From Yeguia hominis (GTDB taxonomy: Bacteria > Bacillota > Clostridia > Oscillospirales > Acutalibacteraceae): 64,000 nucleotides of DNA. Below are positions 52,318 to 61,288 of the stretch, piece after piece. The notes beneath the pieces were generated by a model. That model searched no databases and had not been told where the DNA came from. It saw only the letters and a list, made by a program, of their open reading frames with translations. Numbering within the stretch: position 1 is the first letter of the stretch; each line of letters begins with the position of its first letter. The stretch covers positions 84,528-148,527 of the forward strand of contig NZ_JACRSN010000006.1 in NCBI RefSeq assembly GCF_014384705.1, in the 5' to 3' direction. A program made the translations under genes and the position numbers.

Positions 52318-55300
52318 TTATTCCCGCAGCGCGACATTTTTTTCTCCGAGCAGCTTTTTCAGCTCCCGGAGCAAAATGGGATTGACATCCACCCAGCGTC
52401 CGGCGGGCGCTGCCTTGAGCTTTTGGGTGTCCTCGCAGAACACATACAGCGGTGTCGTCCCGTCAAAAATCGCGAGATACTGCATCGCCTTGCGATAGGC
52501 GGGGGCCTCTTCCCCCGAAATCCGGAGATACAGCCCCGGCCGCCGGGATTTTTGGGGTTCCTGCGGCGTTTTCGCCGATTCTGCCGGCTCAGCCGGTTCC
52601 GGCGGTTCCGTAAGCGACGGCGGCGGCAGCAGCCGTTCACAAACGAGCGACACGCCGCGGTTTTCCGAGCTGCTCACGCGCCCGTAAGCGCGCACCGCCT
52701 TGCCCTCTGTCAGCAACGCGCCATATTCGCTGAGCGTATTCGGAAACAATAGCAGCTCCACCGACCCGAAGCAGTCCTCCAAAACGGCAAAGGCCATGGT
52801 TCCGCCGGCTTTCGTTGTCTTGAATTTCACCGAAACGACCATGCCCAGCACCGTCACACGGTCGCCGTCCCGCACCGGGCCGTCCTCCTCGCTGAGGGCA
52901 TCCGTCCGCGTCAATTCCCGCCCTGCATAAAACGGCAGATACGGCGCCATCGGATGTCCGGAAAGATACAGCCCCGTGACGTCCTTTTCCATGGCAAGCC
53001 GTTCCGACTCCGGAAATTCCTCATAGGCCTTGATCGAATACGCGGACTCCTGATTTCCGGCTGTGAGGTCGAAAAATCCGATCTGCCCCTCGACATTCCG
53101 GCGTTTTGTCTCGTCAAGCGTATCGAGCAGTCCGCCCGCCGCATAGAGCATCTCCTTGCGGTTATTGCCCAGATGATCCAGCGCGCCGCACTGCACCAGG
53201 CTCTCCAGCGCCCTGCGGTTTAGCTCCTTGCCGTACATCCGCTTGCAAAACGCATAGAACGACTCGAATTTTCCGCCGAATTCGCGTTCCCGGATCAGCC
53301 CGTCGATAAAGCCCTTCCCGAGATTTTTCACCGCCTGCAGACCGAACCGGATGTCCCGTCCCGAAACGCTAAAACCGTTTTGGCTCTCGTTTACGTGCGG
53401 CGGCAGCACGCGGATCCCCAGGCGGGTGCATTCCGCGATATAGCCGACCACCTTGTCAGTGTCGCCGAGGACGCTCGTCAGCAGCGCCGCCATGTACTCC
53501 CGCGGATAATGGCACTTGAGCCATGCCGTCCGGTATGCGACCACGGAATAGGCCGCCGCATGGGACTTGTTAAAGGCATAGGAGGCAAAGCTCTCCATCT
53601 CGCTCCAGAGCGCCTTGGCGGTGTCCTCATCAACTCCGCGCCGGATGCAGCCGTCGACTTCCACGGTGCCGTCCTCGCGCGTCAGGCCGTAGATGAAAAT
53701 CTGACGCTCCCGCTCCATCACGTCGGCCTTTTTTTTGGACATTGCCCGCCGCACCACGTCGGCGCGCCCGAGAGAATAGCCCGCAAGCTCCCGGCAAATC
53801 TGCATGACCTGCTCCTGATAGATGACGCAGCCGTAGGTCACGCCGAGAATGCCCGCCAGCTTCGGGTGCCGGTAGCGCACGCGCTCCGGATGATGCCGGT
53901 TCTCAACATAGGTCGGGATAAAGCTCATCGGCCCGGGCCGGAACAGGGAAATCACCGCGATCAGATCCTCGATGCTCTCCGGACGGCTCTGGATGAGCAG
54001 ACGCTTCATGCCCGGAGATTCAAACTGAAAGACCCCGACCGTCTGCCCGGCGCTGATCATCGCGAACACCGCGGGGTCATCCTCCGGAATTTTCTCGATA
54101 TCGCAATCCGGCACGGTCCGGCGGATCATCTTCACCGCATCGTCGATCACGGAAAGGTTGCGCAGGCCGAGAAAATCCATCTTAATCAGCCCGAGCTCAT
54201 CGAGCGCCGTCATGGTGTACTGTGTGACCGTCGCCTCGTCATTTTTGGCAAGCGGCACATAGTCGCGCACCGGCCGGTCGGTGATAACAACGCCGGCGGC
54301 GTGCGTGGTGGTGTGGCGCGGCATTCCCTCAATCTTCCGGGCCATGTCGATCAGCTCGCGTGTCTGCGGGTCGGCCTCGTAGCGCGCCCGGAAATCCGGC
54401 GCATACTCCGGGCTGCCCGGCTGCGCCTGCAATACGCCGTCCAGCGTGACCTTGAGGACGCGCGGAATCAGCTTGGCGACGCTGTCGACCGCCGCATAGG
54501 GAATGGCCAGCGCACGGCCGACGTCCCGGACCGCAGCCCGCGCCGCCATCGTATCAAAGGCGACAATCTGCGCCACGCGGTCGCTGCCGTATTTGCGCAC
54601 CACATAGTCGATCATCTCCTGGCGCCGTTCGTCGCTGAAATCGATATCGAAATCCGGCATGCTCACGCGCTCCGGATTTAAGAAGCGTTCAAACAGCAAT
54701 TGATAGCGGATCGGGTCAATTCCCGTGATGCCGATGCAGTAGGCCGCCAGGCTGCCCGCACCGGATCCTCTTCCCGGCCCGACCGGAATCCCCACGGATT
54801 TTGCATACTGCACATAGTCGTTGACAATGAGGTAGTAGTTGACATACCCCATCTTTTCGATGACATCCAGCTCATAGGCAAGACGATCGAGGACTGCCGG
54901 ATCCGGATGCTTCCCATATTTTTCGCGCAGACCCTCTTGGCATTTGCGGCGGAAATAGGCGGTGGAATCCTCGCCGCCGGGCGCCTCAAAGCGCGGAAGC
55001 TTGGTCTTGCCGAATTCAATTTCCAGGTTGCAGCGCGCGGCGATTTCCAGCGTGTTGTCGAACGCCTCCGGATATTCGGGAAACAATTCCCGCATTTCGG
55101 CCTCGCTTTTCATATAGAATTCATCGGAGCCGAACTCCATCGCATTGGGATCGTCGACGGTGCGTCCCGTTTGGATGCAAAGCAGCACCTTGTGCATACG
55201 GCTGTCCTCGCGTGCGATATAGTGGCAGTCGTTTGTCGCAACAAGGGGAATCGAAAGCTCCTGCGCAAGCTGGGTCAGCTGCGGCAGTACGCGTTTTTGC

Positions 55301-55842
55301 TCCGGAAGGCCGTGATCCTGCAGTTCCAAATAGAAATTATCCGCGCCGAAGATCTCGCGGTAACGCAGCGCCGCAGCTCGTGCACCCGCAAGGTCGCCCG
55401 CCAGAATCGCGCGGGGGATCTCGCCGGCAAGACAGGCGGAAAGCGCAATCAGCCCGTCGCTGTGCTTTCGGAGCAGCTCCAGATCCACGCGCGGTTTGTT
55501 GTAAAAGCCCTCGGTCCAGGATTGGGAAACAAGGGTAATCAGATTTTTGTAGCCGGTTTCGTTTTTGCAGAGCAGCACCAGATGGCGGTTTTCTGCATCA
55601 AAGGCGTGTACTTTATCGAAGCGGGTTCGCTTTGCGACATAAACCTCGCACCCGACAATCGGCTTGATGCCGCGCTTTTGCGCCGCCTTGTAAAAATCAA
55701 TGACGCCGTACATCGCGCCGTGGTCGGTGATGGCGAGCGCCGTCTGTCCCATCGCCTTGGCGGCGTCAAGCGCCTGTTCGATGCGGCATGCGCCGTCGAG
55801 CAGACTGTATTCCGTATGCAGATGCAAATGCACAAATCCCAT
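52318..55842 (-). CDS. dnaE: DNA polymerase III alpha subunit (DnaE type)
   Basis: A 1,174-residue replicative polymerase. The N-terminal PHP domain starts HLHLHTEYSLLDGA and has ITDHGAM (about 38). The polymerase core has PDFDIDFSDERR (about 393-404) with the catalytic aspartates, and VYQEQVM-like YQEQVM (about 672). Helix-hairpin-helix and beta-binding regions follow, with a C-terminal OB domain (VTVLGMVVSVKFKTTKAG, about 985). A Pro/Glu/Ala-rich linker (about 1075-1100) precedes a final domain of about 65 residues. Length is normal for DnaE1-type enzymes (about 1,150). Confidence 0.96.
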   Translation of the reverse strand: MGFVHLHLHTEYSLLDGACRIEQALDAAKAMGQTALAITDHGAMYGVIDFYKAAQKRGIKPIVGCEVYVAKRTRFDKVHAFDAENRHLVLLCKNETGYKNLITLVSQSWTEGFYNKPRVDLELLRKHSDGLIALSACLAGEIPRAILAGDLAGARAAALRYREIFGADNFYLELQDHGLPEQKRVLPQLTQLAQELSIPLVATNDCHYIAREDSRMHKVLLCIQTGRTVDDPNAMEFGSDEFYMKSEAEMRELFPEYPEAFDNTLEIAARCNLEIEFGKTKLPRFEAPGGEDSTAYFRRKCQEGLREKYGKHPDPAVLDRLAYELDVIEKMGYVNYYLIVNDYVQYAKSVGIPVGPGRGSGAGSLAAYCIGITGIDPIRYQLLFERFLNPERVSMPDFDIDFSDERRQEMIDYVVRKYGSDRVAQIVAFDTMAARAAVRDVGRALAIPYAAVDSVAKLIPRVLKVTLDGVLQAQPGSPEYAPDFRARYEADPQTRELIDMARKIEGMPRHTTTHAAGVVITDRPVRDYVPLAKNDEATVTQYTMTALDELGLIKMDFLGLRNLSVIDDAVKMIRRTVPDCDIEKIPEDDPAVFAMISAGQTVGVFQFESPGMKRLLIQSRPESIEDLIAVISLFRPGPMSFIPTYVENRHHPERVRYRHPKLAGILGVTYGCVIYQEQVMQICRELAGYSLGRADVVRRAMSKKKADVMERERQIFIYGLTREDGTVEVDGCIRRGVDEDTAKALWSEMESFASYAFNKSHAAAYSVVAYRTAWLKCHYPREYMAALLTSVLGDTDKVVGYIAECTRLGIRVLPPHVNESQNGFSVSGRDIRFGLQAVKNLGKGFIDGLIREREFGGKFESFYAFCKRMYGKELNRRALESLVQCGALDHLGNNRKEMLYAAGGLLDTLDETKRRNVEGQIGFFDLTAGNQESAYSIKAYEEFPESERLAMEKDVTGLYLSGHPMAPYLPFYAGRELTRTDALSEEDGPVRDGDRVTVLGMVVSVKFKTTKAGGTMAFAVLEDCFGSVELLLFPNTLSEYGALLTEGKAVRAYGRVSSSENRGVSLVCERLLPPPSLTEPPEPAEPAESAKTPQEPQKSRRPGLYLRISGEEAPAYRKAMQYLAIFDGTTPLYVFCEDTQKLKAAPAGRWVDVNPILLRELKKLLGEKNVALRE

Positions 55843-55854
55843 GGCGCACCGCCT

Positions 55855-56290
55855 TTCTCTCAGCTTTTTGAAAAATTTTTAAATTGCGCGAAGATTCCCG
55901 TTTATTTTTCCCGGATGCAGCTGTCCAATATGCAAACCGCAGCCGAATCCTTCTTTTCAGGCGCCGCTCACCTGCCGCTATGCCGGCGTCTTTCAGCAGG
56001 CAGCGGTTTTCCGCTTCGATGCAGGCGCCGCCGGCCGCGCTTTTTTCGCGCGACACGCCATCCATCAAACCTGCCAAAAAGCGCCTCGCCGCCCGCCTTC
56101 CGTGCACCGCTCCGCGGCCGCCGTGCGCGGCAGCGCCGCGCACGGCAAAGCCGATTTGCCTGTTGGCAAATCGGCGCGGCGCCTGCACCCAAAGCGGACA
56201 AACCGCCCGTACACTTTCCGGCATCAAACACGCCCGCATTCATTTAAGAAAACCACAAAACCTACATTGTGCATACCGCAGGCCAAAAAA
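55855..56290. other. Spacer with large hairpins, no gene
   Basis: GC-rich sequence between dnaE and the repeat block. Two strong stems occur at about 56120-56178: CCGTGCGCGGC-agc-GCCGCGCACGG and GCCGATTTGCC-tgtt-GGCAAATCGGC (11 bp each). Short open frames do not resemble known proteins. Confidence 0.5.
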
Positions 56291-57023
56291 ATCTCCGGCG
56301 CGATGAAAGACACTCCGTGTCCGCGACGAAAGGCACTCCGTGTCCGGTAAAAGATATTACCCGTCCGCGTAAAAAAGCCACAGAACGGTAGGCACGACCT
56401 CTCGCGTCCAGCACGCCACAGAACGGAGAAAATCTCCGGCGCGGGAAAAGAAACATAACCACGGAACGGAGAAGGTTACCTCCCGCGTCTAGGGCACCAC
56501 GGAACGAAAAAAGTGACCGGCGCGATGAACGGCACTCTGTGCCAGGTAAAAAAATTACCCGTCCACGTAAAAAAGCCACAGAACGATAGGCACGTCCTCT
56601 CGCGTCCACCCGGTCACAGAACGGCGAAAACCTCCGGCGCGATAAAAGACACTCCGTGTCCGGTAAAAGATATTACCCGTCCGCGTAAAAAAGCCACAGA
56701 ACGGTAGGCACGACCTCCCGCGTTCAGCACGCCACAGAACGGAGAAAATCTCCGGCATGGGAAAAGAGACATAACCACGGAACGGAGAAGGTTACCTCTC
56801 GCGTCCAGGGTACCACGGAATGGAAAAAAGTGACCGGCGCGACGAAAGACACTCTGTGTCCGCGATGAAAGGCACTCTGTGCCAGGTAAAAAAATTACCC
56901 GTCCGCGTAAAAAAGCCACAGCACGGTAGGCACGTCCTCTCGCGTCCACCCGGTCACAGAACGGCGAAAACCTCCTGCGCGACGAAAGACACTCCGTGCC
57001 CGCGATGAAACACACTACGTGTG
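56290..57023 (-). repeat. Dispersed-repeat spacer touching the whiA stop codon
   Basis: Minus-oriented modules, including a duplicated block of about 300 bp: ggtaaaaga(t)attacccgtccgcgtaaaaaagccacagaacg, in pieces, near 56345, 56530, 56665 and 56885. The last mini-hairpin CACAC-tac-GTGTG at 57011-57023 contains the whiA stop codon in its loop. Confidence 0.85.
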
Positions 57024-57908
57024 TGCAATCTCCAAAATCCGCTGCATCCGGTGATTGACTCCGGAACGGCTCAGACCCAGACGCTCCGCCATCTCGCGCA
57101 GAGACATCTCCGGATTCTCCAGACGCAGCAGCGCAAGCTCCCGCAGCTCTTCCGGAAACGCTTCGATTCCGGAAGTTTCCATTACCCGGCGAATCGCTTC
57201 GGTCTGGCGGATTGCCGCAGAAACCGTCTTGCTGATGTTAGCCGTCTCAAAATTCGTCTTTCTGTTTACATAATTTCGAACTTCCTTGAACATCTTTGCC
57301 TGCATCAGCTCCATCGCGGAGCTGTGCGCACCGAGATAGGTCAGCAGATCCGCGATCCGCTCACTTTCCTTGAGGTACACAAGCATGTTGTTTTTCCGCG
57401 CAGCAAGCGCCGGCTGCATGCCGTCCTCCATACCGGAAATCAACGCAAACAATCCGCTGGCCAGCGACGCATGCGGCGTTGCAAATTCCAGATGATATTC
57501 CTTGTACGGGTCGCTGACGGTTCCGCAGACCAGAAACGCGCCGCGCAGAAACGCCGCCTGACAGCAGCTTTTTTGCAGAAACGCCATTCGGATCTCAGGC
57601 GTCTCCTGTTCTTCCGGTTCTCCAAACACCGAAAGCAGCCGTTCTCGCTCGGCCTCGCCTGCCAGCCGGACGGAAAATGCCGGGGAGGAACGCCGCATGA
57701 CCGTGCCGGCCTCGGCAATCACGCCTGCCTGCGCGCTGACTGTTTCCGCAAAATGCCGGGCCAGCAGCCCGTTCTCTGTATGATATTCCGCATCCTTCCA
57801 AAACAGCCGGGAGAACCGCAGCATGCCGTAACACTCGGCCAGTTCGCAGCAGGACGCCTTTTTTTCAATTTGAAGCAGTTCCTTTTTGACATCAGACGCA
57901 AATGACAC
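57015..57908 (-). CDS. whiA: WhiA-family DNA-binding protein
   Basis: A 297-residue protein: an N-terminal LAGLIDADG-like half (KASCCELAECYGMLRFSR..., FLRGAFLVCGTVSDPYKEYHLEF) and a C-terminal HTH (about 245-290, MSLREMAERLGLSRSGVNHRM). WhiA is linked to cell division and, in Bacillota, is encoded with rapZ and often murB. It lies 10 bp from rapZ. The last three residues and the TAG stop are formed by a repeat hairpin (57011-57023), so the original end may be altered by one to three residues. Confidence 0.92.
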   Translation of the reverse strand: MSFASDVKKELLQIEKKASCCELAECYGMLRFSRLFWKDAEYHTENGLLARHFAETVSAQAGVIAEAGTVMRRSSPAFSVRLAGEAERERLLSVFGEPEEQETPEIRMAFLQKSCCQAAFLRGAFLVCGTVSDPYKEYHLEFATPHASLASGLFALISGMEDGMQPALAARKNNMLVYLKESERIADLLTYLGAHSSAMELMQAKMFKEVRNYVNRKTNFETANISKTVSAAIRQTEAIRRVMETSGIEAFPEELRELALLRLENPEMSLREMAERLGLSRSGVNHRMQRILEIAHT

Positions 57909-57917
57909 AGATCCACC

Positions 57918-58775
57918 TCACTGCTGTTTCCGGATATCCCGGTGGTTTGCAACCGCACGGCTGCCGGTTTCGCACAGATGGTCGCACAGGCTCTGCGCAA
58001 TGGCCACGGACCGGTGATGCCCGCCCGTACAGCCGATCGCAATCACAAGCTGACTTTTTCCCTCCGCAACATATAGCGGCACCATGTAATCCACCAGATC
58101 GAACAGCCGGGTGACAAAGCCTTTGGTCTCCGGCGCCTGCATCACATAGTCAAAGACCGGCTTGTCCAGTCCGGTCAGTTCACGGAGTTCCTCCACATAA
58201 AACGGGTTGGGCAGACAGCGCACGTCAAAGACGAGATCCGCCTCCTTAGGCAGCCCGTGTTTAAACCCGAAGCTGATGCACTGGATCGACATCGACCCGC
58301 CGGTCTCCTCGAAAAAGAGGCCGGTAATCCGGTTTTTCAGCTGCGCCGAGGAAATCAGCGACGTGTCGAAAATGTAGTCCGCCATATCGCGAATCGGCCG
58401 GAGCATATTCCGTTCTGTCGCAACCGCCTGTTCGACAGAGCCCAAAAACTGGTTCGCCAGCGGATGCTTTCGGCGCGTTTCCTTATAGCGGTGAATCAGC
58501 ACATCATCGTCGGCGTCGAAAAAGAGAATCCGATAGGAGTTTCCCGCCGCCTTCATTTCCTCAAGCGTCTTGAGCAGCCCGCCGAACAGCTTTCCGCCAC
58601 GGATGTCCGTCACCACCGCAACACGTTCCATGCCCGCCTGTTCAGAGAGCGCGTAAAAGGTCAAAATCAGTTCCGGCGGAAGGTTGTCGACGCAGAAAAA
58701 GCCGATATCCTCCAGCGCATCGATTGCGCGGGATTTTCCCGCCCCGGACATGCCGGTTACCAGTAAAAATTCCAT
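57918..58775 (-). CDS. rapZ: RNase adapter RapZ / YvcJ nucleotide-binding protein
   Basis: A 285-residue P-loop protein: Walker A GMSGAGKS (about 8-15), VDNLPPELI (about 30-38), and a C-terminal domain with SFGFKHGLP, DVRCLPNPFYVEELR and IGCTGGHHRSVA. This is the conserved RapZ/YvcJ arrangement, which binds ATP/GTP and UDP-sugar in some species. It sits between murB and whiA in an operon headed by hprK. Confidence 0.94.
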   Translation of the reverse strand: MEFLLVTGMSGAGKSRAIDALEDIGFFCVDNLPPELILTFYALSEQAGMERVAVVTDIRGGKLFGGLLKTLEEMKAAGNSYRILFFDADDDVLIHRYKETRRKHPLANQFLGSVEQAVATERNMLRPIRDMADYIFDTSLISSAQLKNRITGLFFEETGGSMSIQCISFGFKHGLPKEADLVFDVRCLPNPFYVEELRELTGLDKPVFDYVMQAPETKGFVTRLFDLVDYMVPLYVAEGKSQLVIAIGCTGGHHRSVAIAQSLCDHLCETGSRAVANHRDIRKQQ

Positions 58776-58798
58776 TGTATTGTTCCCACCCTCAAGGT

Positions 58799-59716
58799 TT
58801 ATCCCAGCATTCGAACTTCACATTCCAGCGCGACGCCGCATTCGCGCAGAACCGTTTCCTGAATCAGGGCAATGAGCGCCCGGACATCCGCACAGGTTGC
58901 CCCGCCGCAGTTGACGATGAACCCGGCGTGTTTCTCACTGACCTGCGCGCCGCCGATCCGCTTGCCCTTCAGGCCGCATTTTTCAATCAGCGCGCCTGCA
59001 AAATGGCCCTCCGGGCGCTTAAAGACGCTGCCCGCGCTTGGAAATTCCAGCGGCTGCTTTTGCCGTCTCCGCCCCATAAAGTCATCCATTTTTGCGGAAA
59101 TTTCCGCCCGGTCTCCTGCCTGCAGCGAAAGCTCCAGCGAAAGAATCGCCGCGCCGTTCTCCGCATAGGCGCTGTGCCGGTAAGAAAGCCCAAGCGCCTC
59201 ACCGGAGAGCGCGCCGGCCGTGCCGTCCGGCAGCAGGTGCCTACACTGCGATAATACATCCTTCATCTCGCCGCCGTACGCGCCGGCATTCATAAACGCC
59301 GCGCCGCCGGCTGTTCCCGGAATGCCATAAGCAAATTCCAGTCCGGAAAGCGCATGTTCCCGCGCAAATACACAGACCGCCGAAAGCGAAGCGCCGGCTC
59401 CGCAGACAAGACCTGTCTCGCCGGAAAGCCGGATTTCCCGAAACGCACCGGCAAGCCGGAGCACCGCCCCGCGAACCCCGGCGTCCGAAACAAGCAGGTT
59501 TGACCCGTTCCCCAAAAGCAAAACAGGCACCTCTGCCGCCCTGCAGAGTCCAAGCGCCTTCTGCAGACCTGCCTCATCGCCTACGGATACCAGCAAATCC
59601 GCCGGTCCGCCAATTTTAAATGTCGTATACGCCGCCATCGGCGCTGCACGCCGGGTCACACACCCGATCGCGCAAAGCGCCGGTTCCAGCGTGTCCATCC
59701 ACTGTTTTTCGCTCAT
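58799..59716 (-). CDS. murB: UDP-N-acetylenolpyruvoylglucosamine reductase
   Basis: A 305-residue FAD enzyme; the ATG at 59716 follows GGGGAG and is preferred over a GTG two codons upstream. FAD motifs: YTTFKIGGPADLL (about 28-40), LGNGSNLLVSD (about 72), GIPGTAGGAAFMNAGAYGGE (about 135-154), and the catalytic Ser in SAGSVFKRP (about 227). The last catalytic Glu lies near the C-terminus (VALECEVRMLG). It makes UDP-MurNAc for peptidoglycan. Confidence 0.95.
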   Translation of the reverse strand: MSEKQWMDTLEPALCAIGCVTRRAAPMAAYTTFKIGGPADLLVSVGDEAGLQKALGLCRAAEVPVLLLGNGSNLLVSDAGVRGAVLRLAGAFREIRLSGETGLVCGAGASLSAVCVFAREHALSGLEFAYGIPGTAGGAAFMNAGAYGGEMKDVLSQCRHLLPDGTAGALSGEALGLSYRHSAYAENGAAILSLELSLQAGDRAEISAKMDDFMGRRRQKQPLEFPSAGSVFKRPEGHFAGALIEKCGLKGKRIGGAQVSEKHAGFIVNCGGATCADVRALIALIQETVLRECGVALECEVRMLG

Positions 59717-59770
59717 CGTCACACTCCCCGTAACTGCCGGCTCCGGAACGAGCCGCCTGTTCTGTGGTTC

Positions 59771-60736
59771 TTAAAAATCGAGATCCCGGCGTTTTTCCGG
59801 CGTCTTGATCACAGAAATATCCATGCCCAGATTTGCGAGCAGCTCCTGTGTCGCGTCGTAGCCCATTTTCTTCTGCCGATTGTTCATTGCCGCGACCTCG
59901 ATGATAATGGCCAGGTTGCGGCCGGGTTTTACCGGAATGGTCGTTACCGGCACCTTGATGCCGAGGATTTCCGCATATTCGTTGCCGGTCCCCATCCGGT
60001 CGTAGGTTTTTGTGCTGTCCCAGATTTCCAGGTTGATGCACATGTCGATTTTTTCCGTCATTTTGACCGCCGCCATACCGAAAATCCGGCGCGCGTTGAC
60101 GATGCCGATTCCGCGCAGCTCGACAAAATGGCGGATATTGTCCGGCGCAGAGCCGACAAGCGATTTTGCGGAAACCTTGCGAATTTCCACCGCATCGTCT
60201 GCGATCAGACGGTGGCCGCGCTTGATCAGTTCAATCGCCGTCTCGCTTTTTCCGACGCCGCTGTCGCCGACGATCAGGATGCCTTCGCCGTATACCTCGA
60301 CCAGTACGCCGTGGCGCGTGATACGGGGCGCAAGCTCCACATTCATGTAGGAAACCAGCGCCGCCAGAAGGCTGGACGTCGTTTCCTCTGTTCCGAGCAG
60401 CGGCACTTTATAGCGTTCCGCAGCAAAAAGAATTTCCCGCAGGGGTTTGATTCCCCGGGCAATAATCACAGCCGGCGGACGCCGGGAAAAGAATTCGTCG
60501 AGCGCATCCTCACGCTGTTCCGTCGGGAAAGACATGAGCAGCCCCATCTCCGTATTGCCGAAAATCTGGAACCGCTTTTCATCAAAATAATCCAAAAATC
60601 CGTTAAGCTCCAGACCGGAGCGGTTGACATCCGGCGAGGAAATGAGAATTTCCTCCGGATCCTCCGGCATATAGATGGCGCCCAATGGGACGTCCTTCAT
60701 GACTTTTGAGAGCGAAACCGTATACGCAGTTTTCAT
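59771..60736 (-). CDS. hprK: HPr kinase/phosphorylase
   Basis: A 321-residue bifunctional enzyme that phosphorylates HPr on Ser46 in Gram-positives. The P-loop GDSGVGKSETAIEL (about 157-170), HRLIADDAVEI (about 175), and the HprK signature LEIWDSTKTYDRMG-like region (about 235) are present. It controls catabolite repression with CcpA. It is the first gene of an hprK-murB-rapZ-whiA run and is preceded by a 15-codon ORF whose stop overlaps its start. Confidence 0.96.
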   Translation of the reverse strand: MKTAYTVSLSKVMKDVPLGAIYMPEDPEEILISSPDVNRSGLELNGFLDYFDEKRFQIFGNTEMGLLMSFPTEQREDALDEFFSRRPPAVIIARGIKPLREILFAAERYKVPLLGTEETTSSLLAALVSYMNVELAPRITRHGVLVEVYGEGILIVGDSGVGKSETAIELIKRGHRLIADDAVEIRKVSAKSLVGSAPDNIRHFVELRGIGIVNARRIFGMAAVKMTEKIDMCINLEIWDSTKTYDRMGTGNEYAEILGIKVPVTTIPVKPGRNLAIIIEVAAMNNRQKKMGYDATQELLANLGMDISVIKTPEKRRDLDF

Positions 60737-60780
60737 TCCATCAAATCCTTCGTTCTGGTTTTTCCGTGCAATAGCGCCAT
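60733..60780 (-). CDS. 15-residue leader ORF translationally coupled to hprK
   Basis: The ATG at 60778-60780 follows AGGAGG with a 7-nt spacing, better than the hprK site. It codes MALLHGKTRTKDLME and ends TGA overlapping the hprK ATG (ATGA). The overlap suggests coupled initiation. No attenuator hairpin was found between them, so simple coupling is more likely than attenuation. Confidence 0.5.
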   Translation of the reverse strand: MALLHGKTRTKDLME

Positions 60781-60808
60781 TTTTGCGCCTCCTGTTTTTC
60801 TATTTATC

Positions 60809-60837
60809 AGTATACCGCATTTTTGCGCAAGTTTAAA
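60809..60837 (-). promoter_or_regulatory. hprK operon promoter
   Basis: On the minus strand TTTAAA (60832-60837), 17-bp spacer, TATACT (60809-60814), giving a leader of about 30 nt before the small ORF. Confidence 0.6.
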
Positions 60838-60869
60838 GACGAAAGCACAATTTATTCCGGGAATTTGTA

Positions 60870-60897
60870 TTGAATCCGGACAAAAATGTGCTATAAT
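60870..60897 (+). promoter_or_regulatory. Plus-strand promoter reading into the hairpin array and GT4 gene
   Basis: TTGAAT (60870-60875), 16 bp, TATAAT (60892-60897). The predicted transcript would include the three-hairpin array in a leader of about 390 nt. Confidence 0.6.
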
Positions 60898-60904
60898 AAC
60901 CTCA

Positions 60905-61115
60905 AAGAGACCTGCTGCGCAGGTCTTAAAGGCGGCATCGCCGCCTTCCGGAAGCTTTCGCTTCCGCACCTTTGAGAACATTTTGCTAACGCATAATCCC
61001 CTCTAAAGAGACCTGCTGCGTAGGTCTTAAAGGCGGCACCGCCGCCTTTCGGAAGCTTTCGCTTCCGCACCTTTGAGAACATTTTGCTAACGCATAATCC
61101 CCTCTAAAGGGATCT
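60905..61115 (+). repeat. 101-bp tandem array, three hairpins per unit
   Basis: gacctgctgcg occurs at 60909 and 61010 (101-bp period), with a partial third unit from about 61110. Each unit has AGACCTGC-tg-CGCAGGTCT (or the GTAGGTCT variant), GGCGGC-nnn-GCCGCC, GGAAGC-tttc-GCTTCC and then ggtgc... gagaacattttgctaacgcataatcccct. The gagaacattttgc core is the reverse complement of gcaaaatgttctc in the 31.6 kb array. No gene. Confidence 0.85.
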
Positions 61116-61288
61116 GCCCCACCGGCGGGTCTGCTGCGCTGGATCTGTCGGTTTTTCCATTTGCCAAGCGCACAATTCGCATTTACCTGGATTTTCCAGA
61201 CACATAAAAAGCCGCCTGCAGGTTTCTCTGCGGGAAAGGCTGCACCCCGCTGCACGCCGGGGATTCATTTTTTCCGAAGGAGCCACTT

